Made by a program: the position numbers and the translations under genes
Notes under the pieces: model-generated
Seen by the model: the letters and a program-made list of their open reading frames with translations, nothing else
What the model was told of the DNA's origin: nothing
Databases searched by the model: none
From: Xylona heveae TC161
Taxonomy: Eukaryota; Ascomycota; Xylonomycetes; Xylonales; Xylonaceae
Length of the DNA stretch: 64,000 nt
Assembly: GCF_001619985.1 (NCBI RefSeq)
Contig: NW_017264194.1
Location: 1,793,511-1,857,510, forward strand
Direction of reading: 5' to 3'
In this document: positions 1 to 10,078 of the stretch, in pieces
How positions within the stretch are numbered: the first letter of the stretch is position 1
Layout of the letters: each line of letters starts with the position of its first letter

Positions 1-403
1 TCACAGACAGCGTAGTCCGGTTGCGACGAGATTGGCTTGCCAAACAGGCAGCCTTGACTGCCGAAGAAGAGAAACGAAAATCCCGCAAAAAGGCCGATGA
101 GCGCATCCTATGGATTGATAGAAAGAAGCACGTTGGTATTAGACTTAAGGTACAGGAAAGTACGGAGCGCTCTCAACCCCTATTGGGCCATCAGGATGAA
201 GAGATACCTGTCACATACACCATTGAGTTTGAAGGTGAGTGAAAGGAAATAGCCACACTTGTGTGTCGATCCTTAGTAGGCTGACCTCATCATTCTTAGA
301 ACTCCTTGTGCGGACTGCGCACTTGTCGGTCATGCTCGAGCAAGCTCTTGTGCGCCAGGAGAATCCGTCTCAAAAAGCAATCGTGTTTGGATTTTTCCAC
401 TGA
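1..403 (+). CDS. 3' end of an unrecognised protein-coding gene (partial)
   Basis: The reading frame is open from the left edge and continues to about 234. A GTGAGT donor at 235 and a TTCTTAG acceptor ending at 299 remove a 65-nt intron, and the frame then runs to TGA at 401-403. The visible C-terminus is about 111 residues: a lysine/glutamate-rich helix (EEEKRKSRKKADE) followed by a more ordered segment ending in VFGFFH. No family is recognised. The gene converges on AIM41. The start lies outside the window, so the length and function of the whole protein cannot be judged. Confidence 0.6.
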
Positions 404-800
404 GCTTCGGCTTCGCAGCCACTATCCACTGCGACTGCATTTGCTCTCTAGTTCTTTTTTCGGTTCATGATATATCCTGAGCATTGTCGAATTTGATGTC
501 TTGGTCATGGCATAGAGCGCATAAAATACGGAGTTGGGTCGATAGAATAGGGATCGATAAATCTTGAAGTAAATGGGTTTTAGCGGGGTTTCGGTATTCT
601 CTCTTAATGATTTTAGAGCAGTATTGGTTCGGATATTCCTAATGCCATATATTTCTCCAGCAGCATTGAAGTCAGCACACTCTGACTTCCTTGTCCCCCC
701 CTTCCCTTTTGTGATGCAGGATGATAAATCACTGCAAGAAGAAAATGTCCAGGCCCTCTAGGGGACTCTTTCGACCGTTTTAATTGCAAAATGCGCTTCC
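404..800. other. Convergent intergenic region
   Basis: This 397-nt stretch lies between the 3' ends of the partial left-edge gene and AIM41. It is AT-rich and presumably holds both 3' UTRs. No convincing ORF, repeat or RNA gene was seen. Confidence 0.5.
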
Positions 801-1385
801 TCAGGCTAACGTGCCCTTTACAATTTTGGCTACTTCCGCCTTCTCCACTGGTTTCCCGTCGAGCTCGCCCCCGGGACCAACTAGTCGCTTCAATACGCTT
901 CCCATATCGGTTCGAGCTCCTTCTTCCTTGAGCTTTTCGATAACTTGGTTTACGGCGGCTCGAATCTCCTCCTCACCAACAGTCTGGATTCCGCCAGCAT
1001 AGCTCTCCAGGATAGCTATCTGTGCATCCTCTTTTTCTTTCAGATCAGCTCTATTAGCCTCGAGGAAATCCTGGGCAGCTGCCTTGGATGCCGCGGCTCT
1101 CTTGCGTAATAGAGAGAGGAGCTGAATGTCGGTCTTATAGGGATTTGAAGTCTTGGCCGCATTGGTGACCTCCGCGAGGAGAGCTCGTAAGACGTTCAGC
1201 CGCGTCGTGTCTTTCGCACGCATAGCATCCTTCAGATCAGTGCGAAATTTGGCTAGCAAAGGAGGCACTTGAGGAGTGTTCGGCGCAGTCGCATAAGTAC
1301 GCAGGTAAGGCGTGGCCATGAAGCGCAAAGGACGAGAAGTCACCGCTCGCAGGGTCGGGCATGCGGTCAATGGGCGAGAAAGCAT
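801..1385 (-). CDS. AIM41: AIM41, mitochondrial YqeY/GatB-like protein
   Basis: A single uninterrupted 194-codon frame. The N-terminus (about residues 1-35) is rich in Arg, Ser, Thr and Ala with almost no acids, as in a mitochondrial presequence. The rest is an all-helical YqeY domain, with the typical run LLAKFRTDLKDAMRAKD, LNVLRALLAEV and a C-terminal GSVLKRL stretch. YqeY domains resemble the tail of GatB, the tRNA amidotransferase subunit; yeast Aim41 is mitochondrial and its biochemical role is poorly known. It is divergent from Nup170, with about 530 nt between starts. The first Met gives the presequence and is the likely start. Family assignment is secure; the role is family knowledge. 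Confidence 0.9.
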   Translation of the reverse strand: MLSRPLTACPTLRAVTSRPLRFMATPYLRTYATAPNTPQVPPLLAKFRTDLKDAMRAKDTTRLNVLRALLAEVTNAAKTSNPYKTDIQLLSLLRKRAAASKAAAQDFLEANRADLKEKEDAQIAILESYAGGIQTVGEEEIRAAVNQVIEKLKEEGARTDMGSVLKRLVGPGGELDGKPVEKAEVAKIVKGTLA

Positions 1386-1915
1386 GATTGGTTTCTATAG
1401 CAAACAAAATAATCGAAACGTGAATTGATTGAATATAACAAGGTCCGCTTTTGCAGTCCAATTGATTTGCTATTGTCTCTCTTAAGAGATTTTGAAGATG
1501 AGAATAGTTTGGATAATCAAAACTGGGAAGATCTGGGATGGTGCTGTTCCTGGCTAAGCCGGGGGTCTAAGCAACTTTGTACTTCACAGGTCTCGCCAAA
1601 ACTTCCCTGTTGGTCTGTGTACCTGCGGCCGCTACGGTTGGACCTTTTGGTTGCTACTGGATTCTGTTGGTTATGATTTATTTCTACTCTTGATCTTCCA
1701 TCTCTTTTTTCGCGTTGGCGTCCACCTTTCAACCGCTGTCGCCACGGCCATCTGTTTGTTGCAATTCCCAGTAGCTGCTCGAGCTTTGAGAGGGCTTGTG
1801 TTCGTTTCGGCTACGAAAAAGGATTGCGCCGCCTCGAGCGAGTGTCAGAGGCGTTAATTCCAAGGTCTCATCGACATCAAACCTCTAGCTTCAACCGCAA
1901 TCCGAATGTTGAAGC
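1386..1915. promoter_or_regulatory. Divergent promoter region of AIM41 and NUP170
   Basis: The 530 nt between two head-to-head genes must hold both promoters and 5' UTRs. Short ORFs on both strands do not resemble proteins. No clear TATA box was found, as expected for housekeeping genes. Confidence 0.5.
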
Positions 1916-4900
1916 ATGGCTTTCCAGCCGCAAACCCCCCAACGGCCTCTACCGGGCGCGTTTCTGTCAACACCGGCTTTGAATAAGCTCAATCCGACCA
2001 TCGCTCCCATACCTGGACCCGTTGCCTCGACTGGTTTATCAACGCTCGCAGGAAACGATGCGCGACAGGCAAAGCCTAGCCTGCCGGCACAGCAGCCCTT
2101 GGTAGCTGCGAGTAAGAGTGCAGCAGAGTCTTTGAAGCCGATAGATCGAGCGTCTCGCACCATAAATGATACGCTCGCGGCGGAAAGAAGATATCCGGAG
2201 CTGGACAGTTATGTCGGCCGTACGTCTCTTCGTGTTTTGTTTGAAAAGTCATGCAACTAATCATACCTCCCAGAGGGCATTTCGTCCGACTATGATCTGC
2301 CAGTATCTCCTGCCTGGGCTCCTTTTCAAAAAGTCAAGATCTATGATATTCCTGATAAGATTTTCGAGCAGTACAATCAGGCGCAGGTTTCAACGACAAT
2401 GGGCCTCTTCGCCGAGATCAATCACGCTTGGATCACGATTGATAATGCACTGTACCTGTGGGATTACACCATTCCGGACGCTGACCTGATTGGATACGAA
2501 GATCAGGCAAATAGTATAACCAGCGTTAAACTGTGTGTGCCTCGGGCGGGTGTATTTATCCCCAGCATTACGCATGTGCTAGTTGTCGCTACCACGGCCG
2601 AGATATTCATGGTTGGCGTTTCCGCTCAAACATCCCCTGCCGGAACGAAGACTGTAGCTTTGTATCAAACAAACATGTCAGTTCCAATTCGCGGGCTAGA
2701 GATCAACGTCATTGAAGCGTCGCCTGCTACAGGAAGAGTTTTTTTTGCTGGAAGGGATGACAATGACGTCTACGAATTCACCTATCAGCAAGAGGAAAAA
2801 TGGTTCAAAAATCGTTGCGCTAAAGTGAACCATACTAGCAAGGGTTTCGCAGCCCTGACTCCTAGTTTCTCATTGGGCGCTTTTAGCCAGAAGGCTCTTC
2901 AGGAGCACGTTGTTCAGATTGTTGTGGATGACACAAGAAATCTTCTCTACACCCTGTCCTCCAGCTCCACTATCCGGACCTTTCATATGCGGCCCAACAA
3001 CGGCTTGGATCTAGTCATCAGTCGCAGTCTTGCAAGCATATTTTCGAACATTGGCCACATGGTATCCCGCTCAGAGCTTCTGGTTCCAGGAACCAAAATT
3101 GTTTCCATCAGCCCCATCTCGGCAACGGAAGGCACGAAGCTGCACCTGATGGCTACGACCTCGACCGGCTGTCGCATCTTTTTGAGCGCCACTTCATCGT
3201 ATGGGTGGTCAGCTGGGGAATCCACGGGAGCTCCAACAAGCATGCAAGTGCAGCATGTTAAATTTCCGCCGCCAGAGATGGGGCCGCCGCCGGACATGGG
3301 TGTGACATTTCAACAGTATCAGCAGGCGGCAGCCCCCTTGGCCCCCTATCCAGGGGCTGTGACCGTTGATACGCAGTCCAAGACTTTGAAGACCACTCGA
3401 ACCGCAGCTAGATTTGCCCCTGGATACTTCTTCTGTTTCGTCGACCGCGATCCTCTCTCTGATGCGGACATGCTCTTTATGTCGTCTCCCGACTCTGGGC
3501 GCATAGCACGGCCGCAAGAGCCAACCCAGCTTACGAGATACTCTGAATTTGGCACTTGGCTCAATCTCGGAAGCCGTGCCGAAGACGTCGGGTTAACGAC
3601 CCCGCCTTTCGCCGCAGCTTCAACACCAATTGGTTTCGGGAATGAGTTGGCCGTTCAGTTTGACGAACCTGTCCCGGAAATTGCAATTCTAACGAATACT
3701 GGGATTCACACCATCCGTCGCAGGCGCCTGGTGGATATTTTTGCTGCTACAATTCGCTATGGAGGTGGAGACGAAGGTCTTGAAGGGGAATTGAAGAAAT
3801 TCATTCGGATGTATGGCAGAGGCGAAACCATTGCCACTGCTTTAGCTGTTGCATGTGGCCAAGGTTTGGATATTTCTTCCGACGCAAGAGTGTCCAATAT
3901 TACAGAACCAGAGGTGCTTGAGTACGCTCGTAAAGCTTTCATCGAGTTCGGTGGAAAACCCATCTTGAATGAAAATTCTGTTTTGGACCAGGCAGTCCCT
4001 GCTATTGACAACGTTCGACCCTCACCAAGACATGAAGGCCTCGCACTTTACATTTCAAGGCTGGTACGATCTATTTGGAAGGCTCCCATTATGAAAGAAG
4101 CAACTACTCCGACTGGTGGCTTCACAGTCAAACCCACAATTAGTCTTTCAAAGGTGCAGGGAATACAACGGGACTTGACTCAAGTACAGGAGTTTCTAAG
4201 CTCTAATAGGAGTTTTATTGATGGGCTGGCAGGTCCTGAGGCTCTTGGTCAGGCTCGCACGAAACAGGAGGAAATTTCTCTTCAAGCCGAGCATCGTGCT
4301 TTGCATTCGCTCGTTGTATTAATCTCTGATATCATTGAAGGCATCTCATTTGTCCTTGTTCTTTTCGATGAGCGCGTCGAAGAGATTGTCCTCTCTTTGG
4401 CCGATAGTGCCCGACAGCAAGTTCGTCAGATGACTTACGAAGGACTTTTCTCCACCAGTGCAGGAAAGGATCTTGCAAAGGAATTGGTCAAGGCCATTGT
4501 GAACAGAAATATTGCAAGTGGGTCTAATGTGGACACGGTGGCTGAAGCCTTGCGACGGCGGTGTGGAAGCTTTTGCAGTGCCGACGACGTCGTCATTTTC
4601 AAGGCGCAGGAGCAGCAGAAGAAGGCATCCGAAGCCGGAGCGAATACGGAAACTGGCAGGAACCTTTTGAATGAGAGCTTGCGTCTATTCACCCAGGTTG
4701 CTGCCAGCCTTTCAATGGAACACCTTCAGAGCGCCGTGCAGCAATTCACTGCAATGGATTTCTATGCAGGTAAGAGGTTTGGAGAAAACAATATTTGGGT
4801 CATTGCTGACTTCACAAGGCGCTATCCAACTCGTTCTTGATGTGGCTCAAGAAGCTGACAGGGGGAACCGTGCATTAGCCTGGATCGCTGATGGCCGACC

Positions 4901-6310
4901 AGAACTGGTAAATAAAACACATTCTTTCCAACCGAATTGCCTCTAATTTTGTACAGGATCCCCGGAAAGCAGCATTCGACGCACGCAAAGGATGCTACAA
5001 TCTGATCCATCAGATCATTGCCGCTGTTGATAAGGCATCGAGCCAAGCCCCAGAGATGATCGATGGACATTACACTCTCACAGCTAAACGCAGAAATGAG
5101 GCATACACCGTGATCAACAACTCCACGGACGAAGTCTTCCAGACGGACCTCTATGACTGGTACTTTTCGGAGGGTTGGACCGAACGTCTACTCGAAGTGC
5201 AATCTCCCTTTATCATCACTTACCTTCAGCGGAAATCACCCGATGATGTGAAACACGCCGATCTGCTCTGGAAATATTTCGCTCGTGTAGACCGGCTCTA
5301 CGATGCTGCTACTGTGCAGGTTCAGCTTGCCAAAAGCGGGTTTGCTCTGGATCTTGCTGCCAGAATTGAGTACCTTAGCAGAGCCAAAGCAAACGCGTCG
5401 ACATATACAACTGGAATTGGCAGACAATCTCGGCAGTCTTTGCTTCACGAAGTGTCGGACTTGCTTGATGTCGCCAATATTCAGGATGATATCTTGCAAA
5501 GACTGAAAGGAGATGCTCGTGTATCTCCTGAGCGGAGGCCAGAGATCTTGAAAGACCTGAACGGTCAAGTCCTTGGTCTTACTGATGTGCGTATCCTCTC
5601 TCAGCCTTCGCTACTTTTTCCCTCCACTAATCTGTGATTGCTGTCAGCTTTATAACGTCTATGCCGATCAAGCCGGTTATCACGACATTTGTCTGTTGAT
5701 ATATCAAGCTGCAGATCACAGAAATCCCGCTGATATCATTTCTACTTGGCAAAATCTGGTGACTGCAACTCATCAGAACACCGTTGAGCAAGGCGATGCG
5801 CAACCCTATGAAGCTGTGGCAGAATGCGTCCGCCGACTTGGATTACGGCTCAACCTCTCTGACAGCACGTTTCCCATTTGTAAGATCCCAACATACTTGT
5901 CCAATGATATAAGATCAAGACTGACCATACTAGCTGACCTCCTACCAATGCTTGAAAAGTACGCTTTTGAGTTTCAGCGAGGTGTCGGCCCGTCCAGCTG
6001 GATCGTCGATTCGTTTTTGGACCTCAAGGTTCCTTATGAGACTCTGTTTTCTGTTCTCGAGGGCATGTTTTATAACGACGAAGCGCCTTTTCAGGGACGT
6101 AATCGACGGTACATTGCTAACGATTTGTTCTATGTGATCAAGCGATCGTATTTGGAAAGCGGTCGAAGCGGCGGTCCTATCTTCGGCGATGATACACATG
6201 CTATCTCAATCTCCCAGACACTTCTAGCGCTTCAGCAGAGTGGAATGGATGAGCAAAGGTCAGAAGAGTGTCAGGCGCTGCGCTTTAAGATTGAGCAGTT
6301 GCTCCGATGA
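1916..6310 (+). CDS. nup170: Nucleoporin Nup170 (Nup155 family)
   Basis: Exons read as 1916-2219, 2274-4769, 4819-4907, 4957-5586, 5648-5879 and 5934-6310, giving about 1,375 residues, normal for fungal Nup170. The protein is a scaffold of the inner ring of the nuclear pore complex. The N-terminal half matches the Nucleoporin_N beta-propeller (start YVGQGISSDYDLPVSPAW, then FAEINHAWITIDNALYLWDY). The C-terminal half is an alpha-solenoid (for example LAWIADGRPEL and the end region LLPMLEKYAFEFQRG). A proline-rich loop near genomic 3270-3350 (PPPEMGPPPDMG) interrupts the propeller. The last intron, 5880-5933, is 54 nt, in frame and stop-free; it is inferred because removal restores FPISDLLPMLEK. 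Retaining it would only add 18 residues. Confidence 0.93.
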
Positions 6311-6649
6311 AGGTCCAATGAAGTGTATGATTCCTTTGGGGGTTTTGGAGTTCTGCGTCATTTGAAAAGCTTGGGCATAGCATTTTATATTTCCATTTCT
6401 TGTTCTTTGTATTACTCAGAGAAACAAATTTTTGTAGTGTAGAGCTTATGAGCGACTGCCGCCAGTAGATATCACGTCAAATGGGATAATCATGATAGCC
6501 ATGAGTTTTGTGTTTCCATACATGCCACATCACGTGCCTTCACGCTACAAATTAGCTTTCCACACTCCGATGGTTTGAATAAATGGTTGATGGTGCAAAG
6601 AAAGCAAAACAATAAGAACCACCTGCAACATAAAAAACGATTCATCAAA
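6311..6649. promoter_or_regulatory. Nup170 terminator / EXPERA gene promoter
   Basis: A tandem intergenic region of 339 nt. It contains a CACGTG core (about 6531-6536, within ATCACGTGCC) roughly 115 nt before the downstream ATG, a plausible bHLH-type site. Nothing else stands out. Confidence 0.35.
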
Positions 6650-7443
6650 ATGGCGGTACCTCTAGCCTCACGAAAGTGCGATTTGCTTTATCTTTTGTTC
6701 TTTGCAATTCACATTCCAATCATGTTCCGTACGTTGTGTCTTTTCAGCACCCTTTGAGCTGCAATTTCCAGGAAGGATTCTTGTAAACATTGGAGTCTAA
6801 TGGCACCAGTTGTCGACTTGGCCCCATTTTATCCTGATTCTTTCAGACCGCAAGTTATTACAGCCATCCGAGAGTGGTACATAAAGACCTATCGTGACCA
6901 ATTCTTTTCATCTCCACCTGCATGGTTCAACGCATATCTTTTGCTCGAAGCCCTTTATCATTTGCCCTTGAGCATATGGGCTATCGGGGCCCTCAAACGA
7001 GGTTCGTCGACTCTGTATTGATGTGGGTTTTCGGAACTTGGCGATTGTGCTCTAATCTTATGGTTTTAGATGACCCTAAAATTCCTCTCCATCTGCTGAT
7101 ATTTGCCCTGGAGGCTGGCATGACCACTATGACTTGCATAGGTATGTTCTAATTTAAAAACCCTTGATGGGAGATTCTCGAATTGCTAATCATACTTTCC
7201 TTTATCAAGCGGACTATTTGAGCTGGGATATTTCGCGTCAGGAGAAGATTGATTTGGGATTTCTTTACGTGCCGTATTTGGCATTAGGTAAGTCCCGATT
7301 TACATTGGCGTCGTCAGCTTTCCCTACGTGGCAGCGTATAATTGACAACGATAATAATAGCTGTCTTCATGGGCATTGATATGTTTTGCCGGCTCAATTC
7401 CCAAATAAACAGCCGTGTGCAAAAGGACAAGAAGCAGGTGTAG
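6650..7443 (+). CDS. EXPERA/TMEM97-like integral membrane protein
   Basis: Five short exons (6650-6728, 6810-7001, 7070-7141, 7210-7287, 7361-7443) give 167 residues, the usual size of the EXPERA family (sigma-2 receptor/TMEM97, EBP relatives). Visible are four hydrophobic segments: LLYLLFFAIHIPIMF, AYLLLEALYHLPLSIWAIGAL, LHLLIFALEAGMTTMTCI and LGFLYVPYLALAVFMGIDMF. The acidic motif VDLAPFYP follows helix 1, as is usual in the family. The C-terminus is lysine-rich (QKDKKQV), which could be an ER-retention signal. Family members act in sterol binding or trafficking in the ER. The gene is easily missed because no exon exceeds 192 nt. The exact substrate is unknown. Confidence 0.85.
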
Positions 7444-7922
7444 AATATAAAGGCTACGGATTAAGTATCGTGTCGAGGAAGGGAAAGCATAATACCTAGG
7501 TAGGTAGCTAGATGATTGTATGAAAACTGGAATAGATGCGGAAGGCATTAGTTTGCGGAGCGTAGAAAGGGAAGGAGAATTGTGTGTAGAGAGGTTCGTG
7601 AGGATTTGAACATATTCATAACTCGCATTGCGTCGACAGCACATGTTTTGGTGAAATAATCCATGTTTTGGGCTATCGTTGCAGGTGCTTGTTGGCGGTG
7701 GGGTTCGAGTGACGATCAGAGCTCTATCAACACTAGTGACAGTGGCTGGCCAATAGTCATGCGCGTCACCACGACATCTCGGGTCCGCACGAGACAAGCG
7801 TGGTGTCCAGACCCCTCGATTCACCGCCAAAGCTGCAATAACTTTGCCCTTCAGTGCTTGACTTTGTTGCTTCTCGACTTCTCATTTTTTCGAATACATA
7901 CTTCAAATCGTTCATCCTTATC
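7444..7922. promoter_or_regulatory. Intergenic region before Rab GDI
   Basis: This 479-nt region holds the EXPERA 3' UTR and the gdi1 promoter. It contains TACCTAGGTAGGTAGCTA at 7493-7510, one of several copies of a motif recurring in this window. A 168-codon minus-strand frame overlaps it but looks non-coding. Confidence 0.4.
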
Positions 7923-9724
7923 ATGGAGGAAATAGCTCCTGAGTATGACGTCGTAGTGCTGGGCACCGGTACGTATTACCTTCCATTGGAGCTCTAGTAT
8001 TACTGGTATCGCTGTAACTCACCAAACCCCACAGGCTTGACGGAATGCGTACTTTCTGGGTAGGATAGCCCAAGCTCTTCTTGAATTCTCTGGATATTGT
8101 TATTAAGGCTTTCATTACAGCGTTCTCAGTGTCAAGGGAAAGAAGGTCCTACACATTGATCGCAATGATCACTACGGAGGGTTAGTTGTCTCGAGCCTCT
8201 TTCGGGCGCTACAACGCTAATAGGTGTCTCCAGTGAGGCCGCTTCTGTCAACATTGAAGCTGTTAGTTTTCTGCACCCGCTCGAATGCTGTTGTCTTGCT
8301 GATCCAAATTAGCTCTTTAAAAAGTACGGAAACTATAATGCTGGTGAGGAGCCATGGAAGAAATACGGCCGAGTGAACGATTGGAACATAGATCTCATCC
8401 CGAAGCTACTCATGTCGAATGGAGAACTTACAAATATCCTCGTCTCGACCGATGTGACACGATATCTCGAGTTCAAGCAAATTGCGGGAAGCTATGTTCA
8501 ACAGGGCAACGGTCCCAAAGCTACCGTCGCCAAAGTCCCATCGGACGCTGGAGAGGCGCTTCGGTCGCCTTTGATGGGTATCTTCGAGAAGAGACGGGCT
8601 AAGAAATTTTTTGAATGGGTTGGCAACTTCAAGGAGGATGACCCTGTAACTCATAACGGTCGGTCGATCCATCTTCGCTCAGTGCTTGGTAACTAATCCC
8701 TGAAGCAGGTCTGAACCTGAACACTTGCACGATGAAGGAGGTGTACGACAAATTTGGCCTGGAGGCCACAACGCGAGACTTCATTGGACACTCTATGGCT
8801 CTGTACTTGACCGACGAGTATATCAACGAAAAGGGCGCGGCCAAGGAAGCCGTAATCCGTATCCGACTCTATGCTAACTCAATGGCACGGTACGGGAAGT
8901 CGCCTTACATCTACCCCCTCTACGGCTTGGGAGAGCTGCCGCAAGGATTTGCACGTCTGTCCGCCATCTACGGTGGTACATATATGCTCAATACCTCGAT
9001 TGACGAGATTTTATACGACGGTACCAAAGCCTCCGGCATCCGAGCAACCATGAAGGAACGTGGCGAAGAGGGCGATGGCATGAAGTTCACGACGAAGGCG
9101 AAGAAGATTATCGGAGATCCTTCTTACTTCCCCGGCAAGGTCCAAGTGGTTGGCCATGTGCTGAGAGCAATTTGCATTCTGAACCATCCCGTTACCAGCA
9201 CAGACAACAGCGACTCTGCTCAGATCATCATTCCGCAGTCACAGGTGGGCCGAAAGAATGGTAAGAAACCGATTTCTATACATTGAGTCTTTTCAACTAA
9301 TCATACAGATATCTACATCGCTGTTGTCTCCTCTGCGCACAACGTCTGCCCCCGTGGATACTACATTGCAATCGTCTCGACCATTGCCGAAAGGACCAGT
9401 AACCACCATGTCGAGCTTCAGGCTGGATTTGACCGGCTGGGTAAGGTCGAGGAGATGTTCTTGGGCCCTCCCATTCCGCTCTACGAGCCTTTGGAAAGTG
9501 GCGTCAATGATAACATCTTCATCTCCAAGAGCTACGATGCGACCAGCCATTTCGAGACCACAACCGGTATGCTCTGCTCATTTCTATTGGCTTCTCGCCT
9601 CTGTCGATTCTAACATTTTTTCTTCTTCTTAGATGACGTCAAGGATATTTATCGTCGTGCCGAGGGGCAGGAGCTGGTTGTTGAAGGCCTGCGGGAAGGT
9701 CAAAATCTGGTTGGTGAGGAATAA
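7923..9724 (+). CDS. gdi1: Rab GDP-dissociation inhibitor
   Basis: Eight exons: 7923-7968, 8035-8059, 8121-8180, 8234-8261, 8313-8658, 8709-9260, 9309-9566 and 9633-9724. The product is about 468 residues, close to the family norm. It extracts GDP-bound, prenylated Rab GTPases from membranes and recycles them. Diagnostic are the N-terminal FAD-fold-like stretch YDVVVLGTGLTECVLSG, the HIDRNDHYGGEAAS motif, and YGLGELPQGFARLSAIYGG, the GDI/REP conserved region. The C-terminus YRRAEGQELVVEGLREG is typical. The gene starts with four tiny exons (25-60 nt), common in fungal gdi genes. Assignment is near certain. Confidence 0.96.
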
Positions 9725-10078
9725 GCATAGGGACAAAGCCAGGCGTCTTTACTTCAGTGATACATAATCTTCGTTTCAGAACAATTGGAACACATTCCAT
9801 GATTGATAAGTGAGAACATGATTCAATTTTGCGTTGTTTTCCAAGCAGATAGACACCTGTGTCATAATATTTAAGTTTCAATCTTCAGAGAGACTTTTCG
9901 CCCACGTGGGCTACTCGTGATACCTTTCAACGATCAAGCGATAAGATCTTGACGTGTTAGTATTTGAGTTATCGCGGAGATCGCCGGTTAGCGGGGACAA
10001 AGTGTGTTGACGAGTAAACAAACCCGCCGCGTTTCTCCTCCAACATTGCAAACTGGCTGTCGGTCGGATAATGTCAAC
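9725..10078. promoter_or_regulatory. gdi1 3' region and smc2 promoter with CACGTG palindrome
   Basis: In this 354-nt tandem spacer lies the perfect 12-bp palindrome GCCCACGTGGGC at 9900-9911, about 170 nt before the smc2 ATG. The core is an E-box. Whether it regulates smc2 is inference. Confidence 0.4.

Noticed and set aside
7324-7830. 168-codon minus-strand frame
   Set aside because: It overlaps the last EXPERA exon and the gdi1 promoter; composition is irregular and no family or splice continuation was seen.
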